Assembly (NCBI RefSeq): GCF_038096175.1
Contig: NZ_CP151099.1
Coordinates: 6,302,001 to 6,366,000, forward strand
Source: Nostoc sp. UHCC 0302
GTDB taxonomy: Bacteria; Cyanobacteriota; Cyanobacteriia; Cyanobacteriales; Nostocaceae
DNA length: 64,000 nt
Direction of reading: 5' to 3'
Shown: piece after piece, positions 25,601 to 33,454 of the stretch
Position numbering within the stretch: position 1 is the first letter of the stretch
Layout of the letters: each line of letters starts with the position of its first letter
Position numbers and translations under genes: made by a program
The notes under the pieces: model-generated
Database searches by the model: none
What the model was told of the DNA's origin: nothing
The model's input: the letters and a program-made list of their open reading frames with translations, nothing else

Positions 25601-25648
25601 CCGCTCTGACTTAGATCACCTGATCTAAATCAGGGCGGATAGTTTTTT
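25601..25648 (+). terminator. Very strong Rho-independent terminator
   Basis: CCGCTCTGA pairs with TCAGGGCGG (9 bp), then one C-A mismatch, then TTAGATCA with TGATCTAA (8 bp). The loop is CC, and TTTTTT follows at 25643-25648. It ends the structured RNA locus, showing that this intergenic DNA is transcribed as its own unit. Confidence 0.88.
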
Positions 25649-26237
25649 ATAGGTAACTTACAATGGTTACTCTAAAAAAAGTTTAGATTTCAACTGGGTT
25701 AAAGTTTTACTGAAAAATAAAAATACTTAGTCTAAATATAGGCGGTTGAAAGAATGTGAACGCTTGTACTTGTCTGTATACCTAAATTGTAGCTAGTACG
25801 TACAAAAATACATAATCTTAATTAAGAGGCGCAAATTTAATCTAAGTTTGTAGGTTTAAATCTAAAGCCTCATTTTAAAAACTTACTACAATCTATTACT
25901 CCATACTTTTTATTGCCAAGGTGAAAGAGGTTTAGCCGAATTTATTGCCAAGGTGAAAGAGGTTTAGCCGAATAAGTACTATAAAACTTTTGTGAAGTGA
26001 ACGTTCATAACAAAAGATAAAATTTTCGGTTTCTCTACACTCAACTTTTGAGCTATAAGCCCATGTGATGAATCACATAACAGGGGCATGGAAATCCTAC
26101 TTTATTTACTCATTACTTTTAAATTAGCATTCAGCAAAGCCACCTTGCTTTAACTTTGGAAACCAAAGCAACGGAAAGACTCCTCGGCACTGTTTTTAAA
26201 TTCAGATATAACAAAGCTAGAGATAAGGTTTTTTAAT
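25649..26237. other. 590-bp AT-rich gap before the pterin dehydratase gene
   Basis: No gene seen apart from the 32-bp direct repeat listed separately. A stretch near 26040-26110 (CCCATGTGATGAATCACATAACAGGG) has a short inverted repeat, TGTGAT/ATCACA, which could bind a CRP-like regulator, although the spacing is not standard. Confidence 0.4.
25911..25973. repeat. 32-bp tandem duplication
   Basis: Two adjacent copies with a 32-bp period, each beginning TATTGCCAAGGTG and ending TTTAGCCGAAT. Confidence 0.85.
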
Positions 26238-26519
26238 ATGGCACAACTACTTACTGAAGCAGAAATTCAAGAACAAGCAGGCGGTCTCTCAGGGTGGACA
26301 GTTGAACAGAGCAAGTTAAAGACCAGCCGGACATTTAAAGATTTTATTCAAGCAGTTGAATTTGTCAATAAGTTAGTGGAACCTTCTGAGTCAGCAGGAC
26401 ATCATCCAGATATAGAGATTTCTTACAACAAGGTGAAAATTACACTGACAACACATGACGCAGGTGGATTGACGCAGAAGGACTTTGATGTTGCAAGAGA
26501 GATTTCTCAAATAAACTAA
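26238..26519 (+). CDS. 4a-hydroxytetrahydrobiopterin dehydratase (PCD/DCoH)
   Basis: A 93-residue PCD-fold protein. The signature is AGHHPDIEISYNKVKITLTTHDAGGLT, holding the catalytic His pair and the later His; W near residue 20 is also typical. The enzyme dehydrates 4a-hydroxy-tetrahydropterin to recycle the cofactor of aromatic amino-acid hydroxylases. Cyanobacteria make glucosylated pterins, and some PCD-like proteins have other roles (for example in molybdopterin or RuBisCO assembly), so the physiological use is open. A tandem pterin-synthase gene lies 4.6 kb downstream. Confidence 0.9.
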   Translation: MAQLLTEAEIQEQAGGLSGWTVEQSKLKTSRTFKDFIQAVEFVNKLVEPSESAGHHPDIEISYNKVKITLTTHDAGGLTQKDFDVAREISQIN

Positions 26520-26892
26520 GTAATTTCTCTCAAGAAACTCCTGAGTGTCTGGACTTTCGGCAATTTTGTGAACTGGTAATCACTAAATGTCCTAATCCCC
26601 ATTTACCTTTTTATGTGAATTAAGTGTGACACTTTGGAAGGCGATCGCTCCTATCTTGCGATGTAAATTTGATGTTTTATAATGTTATGCTATGAGGAGA
26701 TGTTTTTGCATAAGTTAATCACATCAATTTTTAACAATAAGTTAATCAGTTATTAGCTTTGCGAAAACTAAAATTGTATTAGTAGCAACTATGCCTCATC
26801 CACAGGTTTCAACGAGATGTCGCATTTTTGAGTTTGAGAATTAGGTGCAAAAGAGATTAGTATTTATACAAGGTGTGAGGAGAAAAGGAAAT
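26520..26892. promoter_or_regulatory. 373-bp upstream region of the iron porin gene
   Basis: AT-rich and without a gene. One GCGATCGC octamer is present near 26641. Iron-uptake porin genes are often Fur-controlled, but no clear Fur box was found by eye. GAGGAGAAAAGGAA lies just before the porin ATG. Confidence 0.4.
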
Positions 26893-28635
26893 ATGTCTAA
26901 TCTATTGTGGAAATCCCTAGTGGTTAGCCCAGCAGTTTTAGGAGCAGCTCTGTTAGTTTCAGGAACAGCAATTGCAGCTCCAACTACTACCGCTGAAGTA
27001 TTACCAGCCGAAAAAGCAAGCGTAAATACATTTGTCCAACAGCCAGAAATTTTGGCTCAAACGGCTAATGATACCAAAGTTTTAGACCAAGTTAACCGCT
27101 ACAGCAACGAAGGCAACCAAAATAACAGCCAGTCTCAAGTCACATCGGTATCTCAGTTTTCTGATGTACAACCAACCGACTGGGCATTCCAAGCATTACA
27201 GTCCTTGGTTGAGCGTTATGGTTGTATTGCAGGTTATCCAAATGGTACTTATCGCGGTAACCGTGCTTTAACTCGTTATGAGTTTGCTGCTGGTTTAAAC
27301 GCTTGTTTGGATCGAGTTAACGAATTAATTGCCACAGCAACAGCTGACTTGGTTACCAAACAAGATTTAGCTACTTTACAGCGCTTGCAAGAAGAATTTT
27401 CCGCAGAACTCGCAACCCTACGCGGTCGTGTAGATTCTTTAGAAGCACGTACTGCTGAATTAGAAGCAAATCAGTTCTCCACTACCACCAAATTGGTTGG
27501 TGAAGCTATTTTTGCTGTTAGTGATGCCTTTGGCGATAGAACAGGTGAAACTAACAATACCGTCTTCCAAGACAGAGTACGTTTAGGCTTGCAAACCAGC
27601 TTCACTGGTAGAGACCTTTTGACCACCCGTTTGGCGGCTGGTAATGCACAAGCCTTCACAATACAAGGTGATACTGGCGCTATCGCCAGTGCTGAAGGGC
27701 TGCAAACCTTCCAAGTCGGTAGTACAGGTGATAACAGTGTTGAGGTAGACAGATTGACCTATGAAGTTCCCATAGGGCCAGCTCAACTTTACCTCGCGGC
27801 AGTTGGAGGAAGACACAGCCAGTATGCTTCTGTCAACAATCCTTACTTCTTTGACAACACCGACGGCGGTAATGGCGCTTTATCCACCTTTTCTTCGGAA
27901 AATCCCATCTATCGGATTGGTGGCGGCGCAGGTGCAGCTTTAAACCTGCCTTTGGGTAGAGGTGGCGGTATCTTAGGAAATAGTTCTATTACTGTGGGTT
28001 ACTTGGCATCGGAAGCAAATAGTCCTGCTGAAGGTCAAGGACTTGCCAACGGTGACTATGCTGCTCTAGGTCAATTGAACTTTAGTTTAGGTGATCGCAT
28101 AGCTGTAGCAGCTACCTATGTCCACGGTTACAAGGGAGGAGGTAGTGCTTTATTCGATTCAGGTTTGGATACCAATAGCACTGTGGGTGGCATTATCGTA
28201 CCTACTGGTGTAGTAGGTACTGCACAAGCCAATACCCTAGGTACAGCATCTTCAACTAATTCTTACGGTCTATCAGCTGCATTCAGACCCAGCGATAAAC
28301 TGTCAGTTAGCGGCTTCGTATCTTACCACGACATTACAAGTACTGGTGCAGGTAATGATTTTGAAGCTTGGTCTTACGGTGCTGGGGTTGCCCTAGCTGA
28401 TTTTGGAAAACAAGGTAACGTGTTAGGCGTTTTTGCGGGAGCGCAACCTTATGCACTTAACCGACCAGGTTTTGGTGGCGGAGACGTGCCATACCAAGTT
28501 GAAGGCTTCTACAAGTATCGTGTTTCGGATAATGTCTCAATTACTCCTGGTGTGATCTGGTTGACCTCTCCTGGTCAGAACAGTGATAACGATGATGCAA
28601 TTATCGGTACGCTGAGAACAACCTTTAACTTCTAG
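26893..28635 (+). CDS. Iron uptake porin (SLH domain + OprB family)
   Basis: About 580 residues. The signal peptide is MSNLLWKSLVVSPAVLGAAL...GTAIAA. An SLH domain (FSDVQPTDWAFQALQSLVERYG...GYRGNRALTRYEFAAGL, ~87-145) anchors it to the peptidoglycan. A coiled coil follows (~165-195, LQRLQEEFSAELATLRGRVDSLEARTAELE). The rest is an OprB-type beta barrel ending in FNF, a typical outer-membrane C-terminal aromatic. Such porins pass inorganic iron and small solutes. The ATG at 26893 is chosen because AGGAGAAAAGGAA precedes it and the signal peptide begins there. Confidence 0.92.
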   Translation: MSNLLWKSLVVSPAVLGAALLVSGTAIAAPTTTAEVLPAEKASVNTFVQQPEILAQTANDTKVLDQVNRYSNEGNQNNSQSQVTSVSQFSDVQPTDWAFQALQSLVERYGCIAGYPNGTYRGNRALTRYEFAAGLNACLDRVNELIATATADLVTKQDLATLQRLQEEFSAELATLRGRVDSLEARTAELEANQFSTTTKLVGEAIFAVSDAFGDRTGETNNTVFQDRVRLGLQTSFTGRDLLTTRLAAGNAQAFTIQGDTGAIASAEGLQTFQVGSTGDNSVEVDRLTYEVPIGPAQLYLAAVGGRHSQYASVNNPYFFDNTDGGNGALSTFSSENPIYRIGGGAGAALNLPLGRGGGILGNSSITVGYLASEANSPAEGQGLANGDYAALGQLNFSLGDRIAVAATYVHGYKGGGSALFDSGLDTNSTVGGIIVPTGVVGTAQANTLGTASSTNSYGLSAAFRPSDKLSVSGFVSYHDITSTGAGNDFEAWSYGAGVALADFGKQGNVLGVFAGAQPYALNRPGFGGGDVPYQVEGFYKYRVSDNVSITPGVIWLTSPGQNSDNDDAIIGTLRTTFNF

Positions 28636-28674
28636 AGTGCTAAAAAACTGTTTCCAGTTTTAAACTTTATTGTT

Positions 28675-28698
28675 CCCCGCCATCAGGCGGGGTTTTTT
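28675..28698 (+). terminator. Rho-independent terminator after the porin gene
   Basis: CCCCGCC and GGCGGGG pair around ATCA and are followed by TTTTTT, 40 bp after the stop codon. Confidence 0.9.
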
Positions 28699-28817
28699 GT
28701 TTTTGCCAGAGGGAACAAACAAACCCCAGCGGATAACCGGAGTATACTAGAAATAGTTAGCAGTTATGAGTTTAAACTGTATAACTCCTAACTCCTCATT
28801 CTTAACTGATTTCTGCT

Positions 28818-29255
28818 GTGGAACTATCGTGTAAATGTGAATACGCAATTCTTGCTTTATTAGAAATGGCTGCTCATTATGAAAGCGGCGAACCACTACA
28901 AATTCGACAAATTGCAGCACAACAAAACATACCTGACCGCTATCTAGAACAGCTATTAGCAACTTTAAGGCGTGGGGGTATAGTTAAAAGTCAACGCGGA
29001 TCAAAAGGCGGCTATTTTTTGACACGAGAACCCCGAAAAATCACGCTTTTTGAGATTTTAGGGTGTTTGGAAGGTTTAGATGTAGAAACTTGTAAGGAAA
29101 ACATTAATCCCAAAACAGTAGACAGTTCTGTTGTAGAAGAAATTTGGCAAGAAGCATCCCAGGCTGCTAACAAAGTGTTGCAAAAATACACACTTCAGGA
29201 TCTTTGTGAAAAACGAGATTCTCGACGTCGCTTAGATATTATGTACTACATTTAG
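28818..29255 (+). CDS. Rrf2-family transcriptional regulator (CymR-like)
   Basis: 145 residues. The winged-helix signature is CEYAILALLEMAAHYESGEPLQIRQIAAQQNIPDRYLEQLLATLRRGG, then GSKGGYFLTREP. The three closely spaced cysteines that hold Fe-S clusters in IscR/NsrR are absent: only one Cys (ETCKEN) is in that region. That suits the CymR branch, which controls cysteine metabolism through CysK. The next gene is cysteine synthase, 74 bp downstream on the same strand, which supports that reading. It starts with GTG (28818). Confidence 0.88.
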   Translation: MELSCKCEYAILALLEMAAHYESGEPLQIRQIAAQQNIPDRYLEQLLATLRRGGIVKSQRGSKGGYFLTREPRKITLFEILGCLEGLDVETCKENINPKTVDSSVVEEIWQEASQAANKVLQKYTLQDLCEKRDSRRRLDIMYYI

Positions 29256-29329
29256 TCAAGCTCAAAAACCTAAAGAAATTAGTTTTGACTATTGACTCTT
29301 GACTGTTGACTAATAACTGAGGATTAATT

Positions 29330-30292
29330 ATGAAAATTGCTCGTAACATTACAGAACTTATCGGAAGTACGCCTCTGGTGCAGTTAAACCGTATTCCGGA
29401 AGCAGAAGGGTGTGTTGCCCAGATTCTGGTGAAACTGGAAAGCATGAACCCATCCGCATCAGTTAAAGACCGGATTGGCATAAGTATGATTAATACTGCG
29501 GAGGAGGAAGGGCTAATAGCTCCGCACAAGACAATATTGGTAGAACCCACCTCTGGAAATACGGGAATCGCTCTGGCGATGGCGGCAGCAGCCAAAGGTT
29601 ATCGGTTAATCTTAACAATGCCGGAGACAATGAGTGGGGAGCGACGGGCAATGTTGCGGGCTTATGGCGCTGAACTGGAATTAACACCAGGGGCGGAAGG
29701 CATGAGTGGGGCAATTCGGCGAGCGCAGGAGATAGTTGACAGCACGCCAGACGCTTATATGTTGCAACAGTTCCGTAATCCTGCGAATGCGAAAGTGCAT
29801 AGAGAGACTACAGCCGAAGAAATTTGGCAGGATACCGATGGACAGGTAGATATAGTTGTAGCAGGAGTCGGCACAGGTGGTACGATCACTGGTGTAGCAG
29901 AAGTTATTAAAGCTCGTAAGCCAAGCTTTAAGGCGATCGCAGTTGAACCAGCCAATAGCCCAGTTTTATCTGGGGGACGACCAGGGCCACATAAAATCCA
30001 AGGAATTGGCGCTGGATTTATTCCCCAAGTGCTACAGATAAAATTGATTGATGAAGTAATCACTGTAACCGATGAAGAGGCGATCGCTTATGGTCGGCGG
30101 TTGGCAAAAGAAGAAGGGCTACTATCTGGTATTTCCAGCGGAGCAGCTTTATGTGCTGCAATTCGTGTAGGCCAACGTCCAGAAAACAAAGACCGCTTAA
30201 TTGTAATGATTCAGCCCAGTTTTGGAGAAAGATATTTGAGTACGCCGCTGTTCCAAGACCTAGAGGCAAGGGTAGCAGCTGGCGTCAGCTAA
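29330..30292 (+). CDS. cysK: Cysteine synthase A (O-acetylserine sulfhydrylase)
   Basis: A 320-residue PLP enzyme that makes cysteine from O-acetylserine and sulfide. The PLP lysine lies in [11 protein letters not shown], the asparagine loop is PTSGNTGIA, and the phosphate-binding loop is [10 protein letters not shown]. The C-terminal SSGAA motif is present. Its length is normal. It follows the CymR-like regulator and is 16 bp upstream of a J-protein gene, so a three-gene transcript is likely. Confidence 0.95.
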   Translation: MKIARNITELIGSTPLVQLNRIPEAEGCVAQILVKLESMNPSASVKDRIGISMINTAEEEGLIAPHKTILVEPTSGNTGIALAMAAAAKGYRLILTMPETMSGERRAMLRAYGAELELTPGAEGMSGAIRRAQEIVDSTPDAYMLQQFRNPANAKVHRETTAEEIWQDTDGQVDIVVAGVGTGGTITGVAEVIKARKPSFKAIAVEPANSPVLSGGRPGPHKIQGIGAGFIPQVLQIKLIDEVITVTDEEAIAYGRRLAKEEGLLSGISSGAALCAAIRVGQRPENKDRLIVMIQPSFGERYLSTPLFQDLEARVAAGVS

Positions 30293-30308
30293 ACGATAAA
30301 TTAGACGA

Positions 30309-31001
30309 ATGGTCGATTCTAATCACTACGAAACTCTTAAAGTTAGCCGTCATGCTAGCCAAGCGGAGATTAAGCAGGCTTATCGCCGCTTGGTTAAATT
30401 ATTTCATCCTGACAGCAATCAGGAAACAGCGGATAACGAGCGGATTATCCGCATCAATGCTGCGTACGAGGTCTTAGGTGATACACAAAATCGCCATAAT
30501 TATGACCAAAAATTGCGAGATAACTCTCAAAAACTAAATAGCGATCGCCAACAGACAGCATCGGCTCAAAAGCGCTACAAGGCAACAAGACCAACAGGAC
30601 GGGATGCTGACGAGCAAGTCGAGGAATGGCTGCGGCAAGTTTATCAACCAGTTAATCGCTTGCTTTGTAACATTCTCTATTCCTTAGAGGAACAAATGGA
30701 AGAATTAGCAGCCGATCCCTTTGATGACGAGCTGTTAGAAGAATTTCAGGAATACTTAGAAACTTGTCGGGAGGAGTTTAAGCAGGCACAAATTACTTTT
30801 CGCTCTCTGCCAAATCCTCCTAGTTTAGCAAGAACAGCAGCTCACCTCTACTACAGCCTTGATCAAGTAGGAGATGGACTAGAAGAGCTAGCTTATTTCC
30901 CCTTGAACTACGATGAGCGTTATTTACATACGGGTCAAGAACTATTCCGCATAGCTAGAAGATTACACTGCGAGGCACAAGTATCTGTGAATAGTCATTA
31001 G
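30309..31001 (+). CDS. J-domain (DnaJ-like) co-chaperone
   Basis: 230 residues. The N-terminal J domain (~5-70) contains the HPD motif at ~34-36, within KQAYRRLVKLFHPDSNQET, and YEVLGDTQNRHNYD. The rest is an acidic, helical region (EEQMEELAADPFDDELLEEFQEY) with no Gly/Phe or zinc-finger domains, so it is a class III J-protein. It would stimulate a DnaK partner on a specific client. It starts 16 bp after cysK. Confidence 0.88.
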   Translation: MVDSNHYETLKVSRHASQAEIKQAYRRLVKLFHPDSNQETADNERIIRINAAYEVLGDTQNRHNYDQKLRDNSQKLNSDRQQTASAQKRYKATRPTGRDADEQVEEWLRQVYQPVNRLLCNILYSLEEQMEELAADPFDDELLEEFQEYLETCREEFKQAQITFRSLPNPPSLARTAAHLYYSLDQVGDGLEELAYFPLNYDERYLHTGQELFRIARRLHCEAQVSVNSH

Positions 31002-31154
31002 TAATTTGGTTATTCACAAAGGACAAATGATAAAGAGAGAAGTCTGAGCTAAGCTTCCTTAGCTCAGAACTTCGGAGACAAATGACAAAGAAATTAGTTT
31101 ATCCTAGAAGCAGTCAAAGATTAAGAAATTTTAAATTCTGCTCATAGTGTACTC

Positions 31155-32027
31155 ATGCAATGTATTGTTAATCGCCGCGCTCAGTTTTCGGCAAGTCATC
31201 TCTATTGGTTGCCAGAATTGAGTGAAGCCGAGAATATTGATAAATTTGGTGCTTGCTCTAAATTTCCCGGACATGGGCATAACTATGTCTTATTCATTTC
31301 CCTAGCTGGAGAATTGGATAAGTATGGGATGGTGCTGAACTTGTCCGATGTGAAACACGTAATCAAACGGGAAGTTACCAGCCAATTAGACTTTTCCTAT
31401 CTCAACGATGTCTGGGCAGAATTTCAACAAACTCTGCCCACTACTGAGAATATTACACGGGTTATTTGGCAGCGGTTATCACCTCACTTGCCGTTAGTCC
31501 GTGTGCAGTTATTTGAACATCCTGAACTTTGGGCAGATTATACAGGAAACGGAATGGAAGCTTATCTTACTGTCAGTACACATTTTAGTGCCGCTCATCG
31601 GCTGGCTCACCCTGACCTCAGTAACGAAGAAAACACGCTTGTTTATGGTAAGTGCGCTCGTCCCCACGGACATGGACACAACTACCATTTAGAAGTCACC
31701 GTCAAAGGGGAAATTGATGCCCGTACTGGCATGATTGTTGATTTAGGTGCTTTGAATCAGGTGATAGAAGATTATGTCGTCGAGCCATTTGATCACACCT
31801 TTTTAAACAAAGATATTCCTTACTTTGTTCAAGTTGTGCCTACTGCTGAGAATATCGCACTTTATATCAGTAATTTACTGCGATCGCCTATCCAAGAATT
31901 AGGAGCCAAGCTTCACAAAGTTAAACTCATTGAAAGCCCGAATAATTCCTGCGAAATCTACTGTACAGAGTCAGAATCAAACTCAGTCAATACTTCAGGA
32001 AGTGAGCCTATTTTGGCAAAAGTTTAA
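31155..32027 (+). CDS. Tandem 6-pyruvoyl/6-carboxy-tetrahydropterin synthase (PTPS/QueD family, two domains)
   Basis: 290 residues made of two PTPS folds. Domain 1 (~1-130) has FSASHLYW, C in ACSKFPGHGHNYVL and the zinc His residues. Domain 2 (~135-275) has FSAAHRL, GKCARPHGHGHNYHLEV and the acidic PTAENIA. Single-domain QueD/PTPS is ~120-150 residues, so this is a fused or duplicated form. Both halves keep the zinc histidines and the catalytic Cys. It converts dihydroneopterin triphosphate for queuosine or tetrahydropterin synthesis; which product is made is unknown. Confidence 0.88.
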   Translation: MQCIVNRRAQFSASHLYWLPELSEAENIDKFGACSKFPGHGHNYVLFISLAGELDKYGMVLNLSDVKHVIKREVTSQLDFSYLNDVWAEFQQTLPTTENITRVIWQRLSPHLPLVRVQLFEHPELWADYTGNGMEAYLTVSTHFSAAHRLAHPDLSNEENTLVYGKCARPHGHGHNYHLEVTVKGEIDARTGMIVDLGALNQVIEDYVVEPFDHTFLNKDIPYFVQVVPTAENIALYISNLLRSPIQELGAKLHKVKLIESPNNSCEIYCTESESNSVNTSGSEPILAKV

Positions 32028-32036
32028 TTGAAGAGA

Positions 32037-32064
32037 GTAGAGACGCGATTAATCGCGTCTCTAC
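32037..32064. repeat. Perfect 28-bp palindrome (dispersed repeat)
   Basis: Arms GTAGAGACGCGATT and its exact complement meet at AATT. Imperfect copies lie at 40470-40494 and about 13660-13714. Located 10 bp after the pterin-synthase gene, it may also act as a terminator, though no T run follows. Confidence 0.85.
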
Positions 32065-32195
32065 AGGAGTTAGAAATTTTTTTCTAGTTTCCTAGTCCCC
32101 AATCTAAAATTAAAAAAATTTACTTACTAAGCAGTTAAATCCAGGTAGCAAAGGACTTGTCAATTCATCTTGACTAAATAAAGTAACTGCAAGCT

Positions 32196-32453
32196 TTAAA
32201 ATAGCGCATCTGAGAAAATAATTCCTGAAGCAATCGCCACCTTACCGAGACCAGTTTCATCTGACCAAATCTTAAGAACTGTACCAATGTTAATGCAGGC
32301 TAACTGATGATCCCAATGAGGTGCTCTGGTTACAAATAATTCTCCATCAATAATCTCACAGCGATTTCTGCGTTCACGAAGTGTATCGGAACGAGAATCA
32401 CCTGCAAATAGTTCTAAATCATCAGTTGTCTAACGTACTGGAGTTGTTTGCAT
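32196..32453 (-). pseudogene. Uma2-family endonuclease remnant
   Basis: The minus-strand frame begins MQTTPVR, then TAG at codon 8, then TTDDLELFAGDSRSDTLRE, RRNRCEIIDGELFVTRAPHW and on to GKVAIASGIIFSDALF, then TAA. The EIIDGELFVT..HW and GIIFSD segments are clear marks of the Uma2 (DUF820) restriction-endonuclease-like family. The gene has an early in-frame stop and lacks the second half with the PD-(D/E)XK core, so it is broken. AGGAGG precedes the ATG. Confidence 0.78.
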
Positions 32454-32485
32454 AGAAACCTCCTAGCGTTTTCCTAAATCATATT

Positions 32486-33454
32486 TTAAAAATACCGACG
32501 ATGTGCAGAACGTCGCAAATAACGATAAATTAGCCAAGCTAAAACTCCAAAAATGAGATTTAGTGAAAAACGGCTGAGTGTAAACGATAAAACATCAGGA
32601 TAAAAAATTTGTGACAGTCTCAAAGGGCTAAGAATTCTGGCTAAAAGAAACAGCCCAAAAATAGCATTTCCACCCAGCACGAGGGCAAAAAACACTAAGC
32701 CCCTCTGCAAATATCGATGTTGGCGTGTATAGCCTGAGACTAAGAGAATAGGGGATTTGCCTTGCACTTTTCGCAATAACTGCTCAAGTCGCCAAAACAT
32801 CCACAACAAGAATGGAAATAAACCATAACTGAGAAAACGCAGTGGTGGCAGGTAACGCCAAGCACTAGATAAAATATTAACTAGGGCATGACAGATTACA
32901 GAATTTAGCCAAGCCCTAAAAATAAATTTCCTGTCTCGATGTAACCGAATAGAAGAAGAAATATATATTCCCAGGGCATAACCCCAGGGTGCAGAAAACA
33001 TTGCATGGACTGGCGTGCCGATAGTGCGGTCAATAATTGATGCTGTACCGTGAAACAGATAAATCCAATTCTCTTGGGCAGTAAATCCAAGGGCTACAGC
33101 TATGGTAAAGAGGAAAACGGTAGAGGGAAGTAATTGATACTTGCGTTGCAGATAGCAGGTTGGTACGATAACTGCTGCCAACTTGCAACTTTCTTCAATT
33201 GGCCCTACTTCCAAAAGCTGCCGCAAAGCCATACTAGGGAGCGAGTACTTAGTATTTTGCCAGCCTAAAAAAGAGTTAGCTACATTTTCAAAAGCCAATT
33301 CTAGGCTAAGGGCAACGAAACCGGATATTGCCCCAACGATAAACAAAAATAGCAACGCTAACAGAGGTGGGGCAGTAGGAACCCGATAATAGTAGTAGGT
33401 TAACACCAATAGCGGGGGTATTACTGCCCACAGCAGTATAGAAAAATCAGCCAC
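32486..33454 (-). CDS. PrsW-family intramembrane metalloprotease
   Basis: A 322-residue protein with eight or nine membrane helices. All PrsW motifs are present: EExxK (E87, E88, K91 in PIEESCK), GFTAQEN (~123-129), H150 in HAMFSAPWGYALG and H189 in HALVN. PrsW in Bacillus cleaves the anti-sigma factor RsiW; the target here is unknown. The start overlaps the end of the upstream methyltransferase gene by 8 bp on the same strand, so they are co-transcribed and translationally coupled. Confidence 0.9.
   Translation of the reverse strand: MADFSILLWAVIPPLLVLTYYYYRVPTAPPLLALLFLFIVGAISGFVALSLELAFENVANSFLGWQNTKYSLPSMALRQLLEVGPIEESCKLAAVIVPTCYLQRKYQLLPSTVFLFTIAVALGFTAQENWIYLFHGTASIIDRTIGTPVHAMFSAPWGYALGIYISSSIRLHRDRKFIFRAWLNSVICHALVNILSSAWRYLPPLRFLSYGLFPFLLWMFWRLEQLLRKVQGKSPILLVSGYTRQHRYLQRGLVFFALVLGGNAIFGLFLLARILSPLRLSQIFYPDVLSFTLSRFSLNLIFGVLAWLIYRYLRRSAHRRYF

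Larger units (their letters stand above)
25390..25648 (+). ncRNA. Candidate structured RNA locus with embedded 23-codon frame
   Basis: Not recognised as any known RNA class. Strong pairing is visible. GGGTCATCAGGTTGCA (25449-25464) matches TGCAACCTGAAGACCC (25579-25594) with one mismatch. CTAAGGC (25392-25398) matches GCCTTAG (25504-25510), crossing the first helix, so the two form a pseudoknot or are alternatives. CTTAGTC (25506-25512) can instead pair locally with GACTAAG (25522-25528). A hairpin at 25470-25488 and a very strong terminator (25601-25648) complete it. The 5' end is unknown. It could be a regulatory small RNA, a dual-function RNA or an attenuator with nothing downstream. Confidence 0.6.

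Noticed and set aside
25390-25648. Identity of the structured RNA as tmRNA, SRP RNA or RNase P RNA.
   Set aside because: None of their hallmark sequences (GGTTTCGACG start and tag, GGAAGCAGCC loop, GAGGAAAGTCC core) is present.
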